A DNA stretch of 64,000 bases, taken from positions 1-64,000 of the forward strand of contig NZ_BAFR01000206.1 of the NCBI RefSeq assembly GCF_000308435.1, written 5' to 3'. The notes beneath the pieces are model-generated. The model was not told the origin of the DNA. It made no database searches and was given only the letters and a program-made list of their open reading frames with translations. Position 1 is the first letter of the stretch. Each line of letters opens with the position of its first letter. The DNA is from Nocardia araoensis NBRC 100135. Its GTDB lineage: Bacteria > Actinomycetota > Actinomycetes > Mycobacteriales > Mycobacteriaceae. Positions 10,079-20,396 of the stretch are shown here, piece by piece. Both the position numbers and the translations under genes were made by a program.

Positions 10079-10132
10079 GGCTTCAGCCTACGGCCGACGC
10101 GCGAACCGGGCAGGCCGACTTAAGGTGTTCCC

Positions 10133-10816
10133 ATGACGGAGGCGCTGCTCTACGGACTCGGCACGGCCGTGCCGCTGATCCTTGGCGCCGCCATCGGATT
10201 GCGGTGGCGACTGCCCAAGGCGGTGCTCGCCTCCCTGATGGCCTTCGGCGCGGGCACGATGATCGCCGCGGTGTCCAGTGAGCTCTTCGAGCCCGCCTTC
10301 CGCCAGAACGCGACCATCGCGGCGATCGCGCTGTTCGCGGGCGCGGGGGTCTACGTGGTCGCCAACCATCTCATCGAGAACAAGCTCGGCCCCCGCGCGC
10401 TCGGCTGGGCGCTGATGCTCGGCGCGGTGCTGGACGGCGTCCCGGAGAACACGGCGCTCGGCGTCACACTGGCCGGTGGCGGCGGACTGGTCCTGCTGGT
10501 GGCGGTGGCCGTGGGCAACGTGCCCGAGGCGATCAGCGGCGCCGCGCTGATGCGCGACCAGCATGGTGTGGCGCGGCACCGCACCCTATGGCTGTGGACC
10601 GCGACCGGCGCGGTGCTCGTCCTGGTCACGGTGCTCGGTAACGCGTTGTCGGACAACTTGTCCCAGACCCATATCGGCGCGGTGCAAGCGTTCGCGGGCG
10701 GCGCCACGATCGCGGTGCTGGCCGACTCGCTGATGCCCGAGGCCTACCGGGAAGGCGGTTGGTGGGTCGGAATGGCCACGGCGGCCGGGTTTCTCGTGGC
10801 CTTCATACTGCATTGA
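10133..10816 (+). CDS. ZIP-family metal transporter-like membrane protein
   Basis: A 227-residue protein with about seven to eight hydrophobic helices, matching the ZIP (ZupT/GufA-like) family of divalent metal importers. The signature helix region reads ALMLGAVLDGVPENTALGV with the D-x-x-P-E motif, and a second helix has VGNVPEAISGAAL; both carry the N/E/P residues that line the metal site in ZIP proteins. The usual His in these helices is replaced by Asp, so metal choice is uncertain. Start ATG 10133; no regulator is adjacent. Confidence 0.82.
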   Translation: MTEALLYGLGTAVPLILGAAIGLRWRLPKAVLASLMAFGAGTMIAAVSSELFEPAFRQNATIAAIALFAGAGVYVVANHLIENKLGPRALGWALMLGAVLDGVPENTALGVTLAGGGGLVLLVAVAVGNVPEAISGAALMRDQHGVARHRTLWLWTATGAVLVLVTVLGNALSDNLSQTHIGAVQAFAGGATIAVLADSLMPEAYREGGWWVGMATAAGFLVAFILH

Positions 10817-10837
10817 CGCCGCGCATCGGCGGCCTGC

Positions 10838-11152
10838 TCAGCGCCGCGCGCCGCTGATGACCGCGTCCAGCAGGCCGGGGAAGCGCTGATTCAGATCCTC
10901 GCGCCGCAATTGGACCAGCCGGTTGCGGCCGGAGACGAAGGTCGTCGTCACGCCCGCGTCTCGCAGCACCTTCCAGTGGTGCGAAGCGGTCGCCGCCGTG
11001 ATCTCCACGTCGAACTCTCTGACGTTGCAGCTCAACGGTTCTCGCTCCCCGGCGAGCGCGCGCACCAGTTCCAGCCGCACGGGGTCGGCGAGCGCGCTCA
11101 GCACGCGGACCAGATCGATGTCGGCGGTACTCGGCTGCGGCAGCGGGCGCAT
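10838..11152 (-). CDS. ArsR-family winged-helix regulator
   Basis: A small dimeric DNA-binding protein of about 104 residues: ALADPVRLELVRALAGE (first helices) and the recognition region ITAATASHHWKVLRDAGV, then a wing with SGRNRLVQLRRED. The ATG at 11152 is chosen because GGAG stands 7 bases upstream; frames that begin at 11176 or 11158 run through the operator. It lacks the metal-binding Cys box of classical ArsR. Divergent from an MFS transporter with shared repeats between them, so it probably represses that pump. Confidence 0.88.
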   Translation of the reverse strand: MRPLPQPSTADIDLVRVLSALADPVRLELVRALAGEREPLSCNVREFDVEITAATASHHWKVLRDAGVTTTFVSGRNRLVQLRREDLNQRFPGLLDAVISGARR

Positions 11153-11162
11153 CTCCATTCTC

Positions 11163-11182
11163 CGATCGTTTGACAACGATCG
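11163..11182. promoter_or_regulatory. ArsR operator palindrome; half repeated at 11215
   Basis: CGATCGTT (11163-11170) and AACGATCG (11175-11182) form a perfect inverted repeat with 4-base spacer. The right half, GACAACGATCGAA (11172-11184), recurs with one change as GACAACCATCGAA at 11215-11227, at the MFS start, where TTCGA/TCGAA also forms an imperfect palindrome. The pair could cover both divergent promoters. Confidence 0.6.
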
Positions 11183-11204
11183 AATTATATCCCACCCTCA
11201 TCCT

Positions 11205-12377
11205 ATGATGCTTCGACAACCATCGAACAATCTCTACCGATCGCTCCTACCGCTCGCCGTGGGCACTTTCGTGCTCGGCACCGACGGCTTCGTGCTCAGC
11301 GGACTCCTGCCACTGATCGCCGCCGACCTGCACGTCTCCGTATCTACGGCAGGGCAGCTGACCACGATGTTCGCTTGGACCTACGCCATCGCCTCGCCAC
11401 TGATCGCCGCGGCGACCGGATCCTGGGATCGGCGCGTGCTACTCGGCGGCGGCGCCGCGCTCTTCGTGATCGGCATGATCGGTCAGGCCGCCGGGGAGAG
11501 TTTCGGCGTCATGGCCGCGGCACGCGTCGTGGCGGCCATCGGGGCGGCGGCCTTCCAGGCCAACGCGTTCGCCGTCGCGGGTGTCGTCGCCGATGACGCC
11601 CACCGGGGGCGGGCCCTGTCGATCGTGACCGCGGGCATCACGCTGTCCAGCGTCGCGGGCGTGCCGATCGGCATCTTCGCCGAGCGCTGGATCGGCTGGC
11701 GCGGCGTGCTGTGGGGCATCGCGCTCGGCGGGGCGGTAGCGGCGTTGCTGATCTTGCTGCTACCCCGGGTGACGCTGCCCAGCACGGGACTGCGCGCCCG
11801 GATCGGCGTGCTGATCCGGCCGCCGGTGCTGCGGGTGCTGATCGTGACGACAACGCAGATCACCGCCGTCTACACCACCATCGTCTACCTGCCCGTTGTG
11901 GTCGCGGCATCGGTGCCGCAGAGCATGCTCGCCTGGCTGCTGCTGGCCATGGGCGTCGGCCAGGTGATCGGCAACGCGCAGGCCGGACGGGCGGTCGACC
12001 GCTACGGCCCGCAGCGCACGCTGACCGTGGGACTCACGGGCGCCTTGGCCGGCCTCGCACTGCTGGGCGTGGCCGTCCATGCCGCGTGGGCGGTGTTCGT
12101 GGTGCTCGCCCTGACCGGGCTGTTCGGCTCGGCGATCCTGGTTCCGCAGCAGCATCGCCTGTTCGGCATCGCCTCGGACGCGCCCACCGTCGCCCTCGGC
12201 CTGAATGGATCGGCCATCTACCTCGGTGCGGGAATCGGTTCGATAGTCGGTGGGACCGTGCTGGATTCCTCCGGCAGCCAGTGGCTCCCGTGGACCTCTA
12301 CGCTCATCGCCTGCCTGGCCCTGGCGCTCGCGCTGCAGAAGGCCCCGTCCTCCGCCAAGAGTCCGGTCCCGGCATGA
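11205..12377 (+). CDS. MFS transporter (DHA1-type drug efflux)
   Basis: About 390 residues with twelve hydrophobic segments. The start ATG 11205 (or 11208) is placed just before NNLYRSLLPLAVGTFVLGTD, the usual first helix of AraJ/CmlA-like DHA1 exporters. The conserved loop 2-3 motif appears as SPLIAAATGSWDRRVLL, with the R-R pair, and motif C in VTAGITLSSVAGVPIG. Predicted role: proton-coupled export of a small hydrophobic compound from the cytoplasm. Divergent from an ArsR-family regulator that probably controls it. A longer frame beginning at 10923 is rejected as it overlaps the regulator antisense. Confidence 0.9.
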   Translation: MMLRQPSNNLYRSLLPLAVGTFVLGTDGFVLSGLLPLIAADLHVSVSTAGQLTTMFAWTYAIASPLIAAATGSWDRRVLLGGGAALFVIGMIGQAAGESFGVMAAARVVAAIGAAAFQANAFAVAGVVADDAHRGRALSIVTAGITLSSVAGVPIGIFAERWIGWRGVLWGIALGGAVAALLILLLPRVTLPSTGLRARIGVLIRPPVLRVLIVTTTQITAVYTTIVYLPVVVAASVPQSMLAWLLLAMGVGQVIGNAQAGRAVDRYGPQRTLTVGLTGALAGLALLGVAVHAAWAVFVVLALTGLFGSAILVPQQHRLFGIASDAPTVALGLNGSAIYLGAGIGSIVGGTVLDSSGSQWLPWTSTLIACLALALALQKAPSSAKSPVPA

Positions 12378-12635
12378 CCTACCCGCCGGCGGCGCGGCAT
12401 CGACCCGCGCCGCCGGCGATTCGCTCGTCGCCGGACCGTAGCACTGAGATCCGGTTATCGATGACGATGGCGCACAGGCCACTTCACTCCGCCGACGAGG
12501 CCACTGGTGACTCACCGACAGACGTGAGCCGCAGCCGACCGGGCGTCCTGGTGGCGACTCCGATATCCCGCCCAGTACGGGTACGAAGCAGCGAGATGGC
12601 CGAGATCCGGGGCGCTCGGCATCGCCGCGTCCGGG

Positions 12636-13088
12636 CTAAGCGGCGGGGCCCGGGCGGATCGAATCCAATCGGTCGGCGCAGCGAGTGAGCAAGTCCTGCA
12701 AGGTCGCTCGCTCGGCGTCGGTGAATTCCTCGGCCAGGGCGCGTTCGACGCGGACGGCGCGGGCATCCGCGTCGCGCATGACCGCCGCGCCCTCGTCGGT
12801 CAACGTGGTCTCCAGGACGTTCTTGTGCCACGGGTGCGGGGTGCGCTCGATGAGCCCGCGTTCCTGCAGGTTGCTCAGCACGGTGTTCATCGACGGCGGT
12901 GTGACGCCGCAGAGCCGGGCCAGAGCGGCGGCGGAGATACCGGGATTCTCGGCGAGGAACAGCAATGCGGCGTACTGGGGCACGGTCACGCCCGCCGGTT
13001 TCAACGCGGCGTTCTTGGCCGTGTTGAGGGATTGCTCGGCACGTTTCAGATACGAGCCGATCCGTTCGGCGGCGGGCATGGACGTCAT
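12636..13088 (-). CDS. MarR-family transcriptional regulator
   Basis: A 150-residue MarR protein: helix-turn-helix at GISAAALARLCGVTPPSMNTVLSNL, wing at RTPHPWHKNVLETTLTDEG, and N- and C-terminal dimerisation helices. MarR dimers usually repress a neighbouring gene until a phenolic or oxidant ligand binds. It is divergent from an SMP-30-like lipoprotein gene and a TTAGA/TCTAA palindrome lies between. A second possible start (Met4) exists. The 258 bases between it and the MFS gene to its left (12378-12635) show nothing convincing. Confidence 0.9.
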   Translation of the reverse strand: MTSMPAAERIGSYLKRAEQSLNTAKNAALKPAGVTVPQYAALLFLAENPGISAAALARLCGVTPPSMNTVLSNLQERGLIERTPHPWHKNVLETTLTDEGAAVMRDADARAVRVERALAEEFTDAERATLQDLLTRCADRLDSIRPGPAA

Positions 13089-13134
13089 AAGCGCATGGTA
13101 TCCGCACGTTCATCCATTCGGGCCTTGACCGATA

Positions 13135-13146
13135 TTAGAGTTCTAA
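13135..13146. promoter_or_regulatory. TTAGA-GT-TCTAA palindrome, probable MarR operator
   Basis: An exact 5+5 inverted repeat in an AT-rich patch, 47 bases upstream of the MarR start and 65 upstream of the SMP-30-like start. Its position and form suit a MarR dimer site overlapping divergent promoters. Confidence 0.5.
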
Positions 13147-13210
13147 CTTAGATTCGTGTCTGTTGCTCGATGTGAGCACATTCGACTGCATGATTTCTAA
13201 GAGGTAACCG

Positions 13211-14209
13211 ATGCCCCACGCCCTGCCCCTCCGCCTGCTGTCGAGCCTGGCCGCAGGCAGCGCGTGTCTCGCGCTCGCCGCCTGCGGCACGAGCGACGCG
13301 CCGAGCACCGCCGTCCACACCGCCTACGAGCTGCCCGGCGACCGGGCCTACCCCGAGGGCATCGCGGTGGACGCGCGGACAGGAGATAGCTATGTCGGCT
13401 CCTACACCACCGGCGCCGTCTATCGCGCGACCCCGAACGCGCACCGAGCCGAGGTCTTCCTGCCCGAAGGCGCCGACAACCACAAGACCGCCAACGGCTT
13501 GAAGGTCGACGCGGCCGGACGGCTGTGGGTCACCGACTCGACCACCGGAGTCGCGGTATACGACATCGCGACTCGCGCGCTGCTCGCCGACTTCACCGTG
13601 CCGGGAAGCGACCCCCGCTTCGTGAACGATCTCGCCATCACCCCGGACGGCACGGCGTATCTGACCGACAGCACACGGGCGGTCGTCTACCGCGTCACCC
13701 CCGACCAGTTCGCCGCCGCCCGCGCACAAGGCGGTCGCGGAGAACTGACCCCCCAGTTCGACCTGCACTCCGTGCTGCCGCCGATCGAGCCGGGCGGCTT
13801 CAGCCTCAACGGCATCGTCGCCGATCCGGCAGGCCGTTATCTGCTCACGGTCGACATGCCGCGCGGCGACTTGTACCGCATCGCGCTCACCCCGGAACCG
13901 ACACCGATCCGCAAGGTGACCTTGCGCGGCGGCGATCTGCGTCAGGGCGACGGACTGGAACTGCGCGACAACACCCTGTGGGCCGTGCACAACACGACCA
14001 ACACCATCAGCCGCTGGACCCTCTCCGACGACGGCGCCACGGCGACGCTCGCCCAGCAGCGCACCGACGAGGCCCTTTCCATCCCCACCACGCTGGCCCG
14101 CGCCGGTGACCGCCTCCTGATCGTGTCCTCCCAATTCGACAAGGGCGGTCCGATGGGACCGGGCAGCCCGAAGACGCCGTTCGCCGTCGTCACCCTCGAC
14201 GGCATCTGA
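13211..14209 (+). CDS. SMP-30/gluconolactonase-like secreted lipoprotein
   Basis: The 332-residue product begins with a lipoprotein signal peptide ending in LALAAC (lipid-modified C25). The mature part has six-bladed propeller repeats with YPEGIAVDARTGDSYVGS, DAAGRLWVTDS and FVNDLAITPDGTAYLTDS, a pattern of the SMP-30/LRE family whose enzymes are Ca2+-dependent lactonases. It would be anchored on the outside of the membrane. GAGGTAACCG lies just upstream of the ATG. Divergent from a MarR regulator, so expression is probably induced by that regulator's ligand. Actual enzymatic activity is uncertain. Confidence 0.85.
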   Translation: MPHALPLRLLSSLAAGSACLALAACGTSDAPSTAVHTAYELPGDRAYPEGIAVDARTGDSYVGSYTTGAVYRATPNAHRAEVFLPEGADNHKTANGLKVDAAGRLWVTDSTTGVAVYDIATRALLADFTVPGSDPRFVNDLAITPDGTAYLTDSTRAVVYRVTPDQFAAARAQGGRGELTPQFDLHSVLPPIEPGGFSLNGIVADPAGRYLLTVDMPRGDLYRIALTPEPTPIRKVTLRGGDLRQGDGLELRDNTLWAVHNTTNTISRWTLSDDGATATLAQQRTDEALSIPTTLARAGDRLLIVSSQFDKGGPMGPGSPKTPFAVVTLDGI

Positions 14210-14219
14210 CGCCGAAACG

Positions 14220-14257
14220 CCGGAAGCCGGCCCACCTCGCGGTGGACCGGCTTCCGG
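14220..14257. terminator. Bidirectional terminator between the lipoprotein gene and groEL2
   Basis: An 11-bp stem CCGGAAGCCGG (14220-14230) with its complement at 14247-14257, extended by CCACC/GGTGG around a TCGC loop. The two genes converge here, and the hairpin lies within 30 bases of both stops. Confidence 0.75.
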
Positions 14258-14285
14258 TTCGAAATGCGTTGCCCAGGGGCAGGAC

Positions 14286-15977
<1,692 letters not shown>

Positions 15978-16050
15978 TTACGCTGGCCAGGTTCGGTGCC
16001 CGCGACGGACGACCGAGGGTGTCTACGGAACCCGGTCTCACCGTCCCGAC

Positions 16051-16077
16051 CTGGCACTCACAGGTCGAGAGTGCCAA
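16051..16077 (-). promoter_or_regulatory. CIRCE element 1 (HrcA operator)
   Basis: CTGGCACTC-N9-GAGTGCCAA differs from the CIRCE consensus TTAGCACTC-N9-GAGTGCTAA at three bases and is nearly palindromic. It lies about 140 bases upstream of groEL2. Confidence 0.85.
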
Positions 16078-16085
16078 GAGCATTT

Positions 16086-16112
16086 TTAGCACTCTGGGGT
16101 GGCGAGTGCAAG
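16086..16112 (-). promoter_or_regulatory. CIRCE element 2 (HrcA operator)
   Basis: TTAGCACTC-N9-GAGTGCAAG has a perfect consensus left arm and two differences in the right arm. Together with element 1, starting 35 bases away, it forms a double HrcA site upstream of groEL2, just after the small gene at 16124. Confidence 0.9.
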
Positions 16113-16123
16113 GTCCGCGAGTC

Positions 16124-16417
16124 CTAGTGACGGTCGTCGACGCGGAGCACAAGCGCGACGAACGCGTCGGTACGGCGTTCCTCCGGCGTGCGGGGCTCGC
16201 CCTCCTCGACGGTGACGAGCTCGGCGTCGTGCAGCAACAGCTCCGCCTCCACCCGCATGATGGCGCGAATGAACGGCGGGGCGACGTCGGGCGGCAGATC
16301 GCCGTTCACCACGTAGCTGCCGTCCGGTTGGGACTCGGTGGACACATACGAAAGCGCGCGCAGCAGATCTGCGCGCCGTTCCCCCGCTATTAGGTCGGAA
16401 TCCGTGTCATCCGCCAT
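16124..16417 (-). CDS. Small conserved hypothetical protein upstream of groEL2
   Basis: A 97-residue acidic, probably cytoplasmic protein, with no signal or membrane segment. It contains AGERRADLLRALSYVSTES, a segment YVVNGDLPPDVAPPFIRAIMRVEAELLLHDAE, and a charged end. No domain is recognised. It is on the groEL2 strand, and its stop lies 12 bases before the CIRCE boxes, so it is outside the heat-shock unit unless transcripts read through. Good codon bias and a clean ATG support it as real. Confidence 0.7.
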   Translation of the reverse strand: MADDTDSDLIAGERRADLLRALSYVSTESQPDGSYVVNGDLPPDVAPPFIRAIMRVEAELLLHDAELVTVEEGEPRTPEERRTDAFVALVLRVDDRH

Positions 16418-16606
16418 TGCTATAGCTTAGCCGCCGGCACTTCACATCTCCGGCCGGAGAATTCGCCGTACTCGAATCGGATGACAAAGGGGCAGGTCAA
16501 CGCCCCGCTTACGCGATCTTCCGACATCCGCCGCCGCCCCAGCGCGCCCGCGGCGGCGTAGATTCCGGGTGGACCATGATCAACCTCATCCCGGAAGGGG
16601 ACGCGG

Positions 16607-18664
16607 GTGGACGACCTGCCGTTCGATTCGCTCTACCGGCACGGCTTCGCCCGGGTGGCGGTCGCGGTGCCCCGGGTCAGGGTGGCCGACCCCGCCTACA
16701 ACGCGGAACAGACCGTGGAGCTGGCCACGCAGGCCGCTGCGGCCGGGGCGGTGCTGACGGTGTTCCCCGAGCTGGGCCTCTCCTCCTACACCGCCGACGA
16801 CCTGTTCCATCAGGACGCGTTGGACGCGGCGGTGGAGGCGTCGCTCGCCCGGCTGGTCGCGGCGAGCACGGACATCGACACGGTGCTGGTGGTGGGCGCG
16901 CCGGTGCGCGTGCACCACCGGTTGTTCAACTGCGCGATCGCGATCTGCCGGGGCATCGTGCTCGGCGTCGCGCCGAAGAGCTACCTGCCGAACTATCGGG
17001 AGTTCTACGAGAAGCGCCAGTTCGCGGCGGCGCGGGAGGCGCTGGACGACCACGTCACCATCGCCGGGCACCACGCGCCGTTCGGATCCGATCTGCTGTT
17101 CCGCGCGAGCAATCTGGACGACTTCGTCTTCCACCTGGAGATCTGCGAGGACGGCTGGGTTCCCCTGCCGCCGAGCGGCTTCGCCGCATTGGCCGGGGCG
17201 ACCGTGCTGATCAACCTGTCCGCGAGCAACATCGTGATCGGCAAGGCGGACTACCGGCGTTCGCTGTGCACCTCCCATTCGGCGCGCTATCTCGCGGCGT
17301 ACCTGTACTCCGCCGCGGGGACCGGCGAGTCGACCACCGACCTCGCCTGGGACGGGCAGGCTCTGATCTGCGAGAACGGCGACCTGCTCGCGGAGGGCGA
17401 GCGTTTCTCCGATCATCCCCAGCTGATCACCGCCGACCTCGACCTGCGCCGCCTCGTCGCCGACCGCCTGCGCACCACCAGCTTCGCCGACAATGTGCAG
17501 GACCACCGCGACCGGCTGGCCGCGCTGCGCCATATCGATGTGCGGCTGCCCGTCCCCGAGGCCCCGGTCACGCTGGAGCGCGAGATCGCGCGCTTCCCCT
17601 ACGTCCCCGCCGACCCCGCCCTACGCAACGAGCGCTGCGCCGAGGTGCACCACATCCAAGTGGAGGGCTTGAGCACGCGACTGCGCGCCACCGGCACCGA
17701 GCGCGTGGTGATCGGGGTGTCCGGCGGCTTGGACTCCACCCAGGCGCTGATCGTCGCGGCCAAGACGATGGACCGGCTCGGCCTGCCGCGGGAGAACGTC
17801 CTCGCCTACACCATGCCCGGCTTCGCGACCAGCACCAGGACCAGAACCGACGCGCACCGCCTGATGGCCGCCCTCGGCGTGACGGCGCACGAGATCGACA
17901 TCAGCCCATCGGCCACGCAGATGCTGCGCGACCTCGGCCATCCGGCCGCCGACGGCGCGGCGGTGTACGACATCACCTACGAGAACGTGCAGGCGGGCGA
18001 GCGAACCTCGCATCTGTTCCGGCTGGCCAACATGCACGGCGCGCTGGTGATCGGCACCGGCGATCTCAGCGAACTCGCGCTCGGCTGGTGCACTTTCGGC
18101 GTCGGCGATCACATGGCGCACTACAGCGTGAACGCGTCGGTGCCCAAGACGCTGATCAAGTACCTGATCGCATGGGCGGTGGACACCGAGCAGTTCGGCG
18201 CCGACGCGAACGAGGCGCTGTCGTCGATCCTGCGCACCGAGATCTCGCCCGAGCTGATTCCGCACGAGGACTCCTCCGCGCCCGCCCAGAGCTCGGAGGC
18301 CACGGTCGGCCCGTACGAATTGCAGGACTTCCACCTCTACTATCTGTTGCGTTTCGGCTACCGGCCCAGCCGCGTCGCGTACCTGGCCAGGCACGCCTGG
18401 TCGGATTCCGCGACCGGCCGCTGGCCCGACCTCGTCCCCGCCGACCAGCGCAACGCCTACGACCTCGCCACGATCAAGCACTGGCTCGGCGAGTTCCTGC
18501 GCCGGTTCGTGCAGACCAGCCAGTTCAAGCGCTCCACGCTGCCGAACGCACCGAAGGTCGGCTCCGGGGGTTCGCTGTCGCCGCGCGGCGACTGGCGCGC
18601 GCCGAGCGACGCATCGGCGGCGGCCTGGCTGGAGGAGCTCGACCGCAACGTGCCGGACGCCTGA
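16607..18664 (+). CDS. nadE: Glutamine-dependent NAD(+) synthase
   Basis: A 685-residue two-domain enzyme that makes NAD+ from deamido-NAD+, ATP and glutamine. The N-terminal nitrilase-type glutaminase has the E55 (FPELGLSSY), K124 (PKSYLPNY) and C180 (LEICEDGW) triad. The C-terminal synthetase has the SGGLDS P-loop at 372-377 and [21 protein letters not shown]. Length matches the actinobacterial type. Start GTG 16607 has GGAAGGGG seven bases upstream. The next gene starts about 60 bases on and may be co-transcribed. Confidence 0.97.
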   Translation: MDDLPFDSLYRHGFARVAVAVPRVRVADPAYNAEQTVELATQAAAAGAVLTVFPELGLSSYTADDLFHQDALDAAVEASLARLVAASTDIDTVLVVGAPVRVHHRLFNCAIAICRGIVLGVAPKSYLPNYREFYEKRQFAAAREALDDHVTIAGHHAPFGSDLLFRASNLDDFVFHLEICEDGWVPLPPSGFAALAGATVLINLSASNIVIGKADYRRSLCTSHSARYLAAYLYSAAGTGESTTDLAWDGQALICENGDLLAEGERFSDHPQLITADLDLRRLVADRLRTTSFADNVQDHRDRLAALRHIDVRLPVPEAPVTLEREIARFPYVPADPALRNERCAEVHHIQVEGLSTRLRATGTERVVIGVSGGLDSTQALIVAAKTMDRLGLPRENVLAYTMPGFATSTRTRTDAHRLMAALGVTAHEIDISPSATQMLRDLGHPAADGAAVYDITYENVQAGERTSHLFRLANMHGALVIGTGDLSELALGWCTFGVGDHMAHYSVNASVPKTLIKYLIAWAVDTEQFGADANEALSSILRTEISPELIPHEDSSAPAQSSEATVGPYELQDFHLYYLLRFGYRPSRVAYLARHAWSDSATGRWPDLVPADQRNAYDLATIKHWLGEFLRRFVQTSQFKRSTLPNAPKVGSGGSLSPRGDWRAPSDASAAAWLEELDRNVPDA

Positions 18665-18724
18665 CGCATCGCCGCCTCCGACACCCCGGAAAGGACCGGA
18701 CGCACTCCTGCCTATGGTGGCTGC

Positions 18725-19399
18725 GTGAGTGAGAGAACCGGCTGGGATGCCATCGACGATGCGTTGCGGCCGCTGTACGGCGAGATCGAGCCTTTTCATT
18801 GGGCGTCCGACCACCCGTGGTCGCTGGGCGGGCCGGACCCGCTCGACGGGATCAGCGCCTACTCCCGCACCGATCCGGTGCCGCACTGGCACTACATCAG
18901 CTACGGGATGACCGAGCTGTACGAGAAGGAGTGGGACAACGCGGCGGAGTCCGGCTGGGGCTTCGAGTTCACCTTCCGGTTGGCGCGCAGGCCCGAGGAC
19001 ACCGAACCGCCCGCGTGGCCTGCGAACTTCATGCAGAACCTCGCCCGCTACGTCTTCCAGTCCGGCAAGTGGTTCGAACCGGGCCACACGATCAAGACGA
19101 ACGGGCCGATCGCGACGGATCGCGCGGACTGCACCAATCACGCCGTCTGCTTCACGACGGACCCGGAACTGGGCGCCATCGACAGCCCGCACGGCCGCGT
19201 GCGGTTCTTGCAGATCGTCGGACTGACCATGCGGGAATACCGCGCGGCGCAAGGCGGACGCGCCCTCGCGCTGCTCGCCGAGTTGGAACCGCGACTGCCG
19301 CTGTTCGTCACCGACATCCACCGCGAACCGTTGGTTCCCGAGCCGAAACCGCAAGCCCGCTGGCCCCGATGGGGCGGAGGCCTGGCCGGACGAGGGTGA
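18725..19399 (+). CDS. Suppressor-of-fused (SUFU) domain protein
   Basis: A 224-residue protein with the bacterial SUFU domain: an N-terminal WDAIDDALRPLYG, then DGISAYSRTDPVPHWHYISYGMTELYEKE and WGFEFTFRLA, the core of the family. In animals SUFU binds Gli factors; bacterial copies are often immunity-like or of unknown role. No toxin is seen nearby, so an immunity role is not supported here. No membrane segment or signal peptide is visible; it probably acts in the cytoplasm. The last 15 residues are Pro/Arg/Gly-rich. Confidence 0.87.
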   Translation: MSERTGWDAIDDALRPLYGEIEPFHWASDHPWSLGGPDPLDGISAYSRTDPVPHWHYISYGMTELYEKEWDNAAESGWGFEFTFRLARRPEDTEPPAWPANFMQNLARYVFQSGKWFEPGHTIKTNGPIATDRADCTNHAVCFTTDPELGAIDSPHGRVRFLQIVGLTMREYRAAQGGRALALLAELEPRLPLFVTDIHREPLVPEPKPQARWPRWGGGLAGRG

Positions 19400-19636
19400 T
19401 CAGGCCGCCCGGGTCACGCGGTGCGCGACCGGAGCGGCCCGGTGCGGCCCGCGGGTACCGGCTCCCCGCGTGCGCAGCGCCCGGCGATGGCGCGCCCGCG
19501 CGGCGTGCGCGCCACGCAACCCGTTGACGACGTTGCGGATGTCGTGCGCGGCACCCGATCGCCTGGCCACGCCGATCGCCAGCAATGGCAGCGCGAGGGC
19601 GAGCGCGCTCCGCGCACGGAACTTCCCGTCGCCCAT
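19400..19636 (-). CDS. Small Arg-rich hypothetical protein
   Basis: A 78-codon frame starting 5 bases after the Clp_N-HTH gene on the same strand. Third-position G/C is near 88%, like real genes of the window. The N-terminus has a short hydrophobic run (SALALALPLLAIGVA) followed by a strongly basic tail, which could be one membrane segment with a cytoplasmic basic domain. No homologue or ribosome site is recognised. It abuts the convergent SUFU gene stop without overlap. It may be a spurious frame. Confidence 0.4.
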   Translation of the reverse strand: MGDGKFRARSALALALPLLAIGVARRSGAAHDIRNVVNGLRGAHAARARHRRALRTRGAGTRGPHRAAPVAHRVTRAA

Positions 19637-19641
19637 GGGAA

Positions 19642-20367
19642 TCAGGACTTCTCGGTCTTGATGGACGCGAGCAGCTCGACCAGATGCGCTTCGGCGCTCG
19701 CCTTGTCGACGCCGAGATCACTGAGCAGGCCTGCGCCGTTCTCCTGTTCCAGCAGCGCCAGCAGCATGTGCTCGGTACCGATGTAGTTGTGCCCCAGCCG
19801 GAGTGCCTCACGGAAAGTGAGTTCGAGGACCTTCTTGGCCTCCGCGCCGAACGGAATCAGCGCGGGGACGTCGCCCTCGGCAGGCGGCAGGGACGCGGAA
19901 GCGGCGGCGGAGATCACATCGACGGCGACGCCCTGGTGGACGAGTTCGTGCACCGCCAGGCCTTGCGGTTCGGTGAGCAGCCCCAGCACCAGGTGCCCGA
20001 GGGAGATCTCCCGGTTGCCCGCGGTGCGCGCGGCCTCCTGTGCCGCCATCACGACCGCCCGCGCGCGCGGGGTGAAACGGGCGAAGCCCGCGTTCGGGTC
20101 CATGGCCGCCGCCGCGGCCGGGTCGGGCACCTTGGGCACGAACCGCTTCTGCGCGGCCTGCTTGGTGACGCCCATACTGGCGCCGATATCGGTCCAGGAG
20201 GCGCCGGAGCGGCGAGCCTGGTCCACGAAGTGGCCGATCAGGTGATCGGCCACTTCGCCGAGGTGATTCGCCACGACGACGGCGTCGGACAGTTGCTCGA
20301 GCACGTTGTCGGGACGGGCCTTCTTGATGCCATCGATCAGGTCGTCGAGGCGGAATTGTTCGGTCAT
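19642..20367 (-). CDS. Clp_N-domain protein with N-terminal DNA-binding helix-turn-helix
   Basis: A 241-residue protein. Residues about 25-77 contain an HTH (GASWTDIGASMGVTKQAAQKRF); residues about 97-235 carry two Clp_N-type four-helix repeats (FTPRARAVVMAAQEAARTAG with SLGHLVLGLL, and HNYIGTEHMLLALLEQENG), the module that ClpC uses to receive adaptors and substrates. There is no AAA+ domain, so it cannot itself unfold proteins. It is best read as a transcription factor that may sense Clp clients or adaptors. The start codon lies 1 base from the first of two identical palindromes, pointing to autorepression. Confidence 0.85.
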   Translation of the reverse strand: MTEQFRLDDLIDGIKKARPDNVLEQLSDAVVVANHLGEVADHLIGHFVDQARRSGASWTDIGASMGVTKQAAQKRFVPKVPDPAAAAAMDPNAGFARFTPRARAVVMAAQEAARTAGNREISLGHLVLGLLTEPQGLAVHELVHQGVAVDVISAAASASLPPAEGDVPALIPFGAEAKKVLELTFREALRLGHNYIGTEHMLLALLEQENGAGLLSDLGVDKASAEAHLVELLASIKTEKS

Positions 20368-20368
20368 G

Positions 20369-20387
20369 CGTCAACCATAAGTTGACG
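20369..20387. promoter_or_regulatory. Palindromic operator 1 of the Clp_N-HTH gene
   Basis: CGTCAAC-N5-GTTGACG, an exact 7+7 inverted repeat, one base upstream of the start codon, followed by ATGC as in the second copy. Binding here would block translation initiation or transcription directly. Confidence 0.7.
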
Positions 20388-20396
20388 ATGCAGACC

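Noticed and set aside
12484-13113. A 209-codon minus-strand frame over the MarR gene
   Set aside because: It overlaps the MarR gene in another frame on the same strand, and the MarR frame has the winged-helix motifs.
16576-18732. A long alternative frame overlapping nadE
   Set aside because: The product is Arg/Gly-rich, and nadE in the other frame has all catalytic residues of both domains.
18725-20367. A toxin-immunity island built on the SUFU protein
   Set aside because: No polymorphic toxin, secretion domain or other immunity gene is present nearby; neighbours are nadE and a Clp_N regulator.
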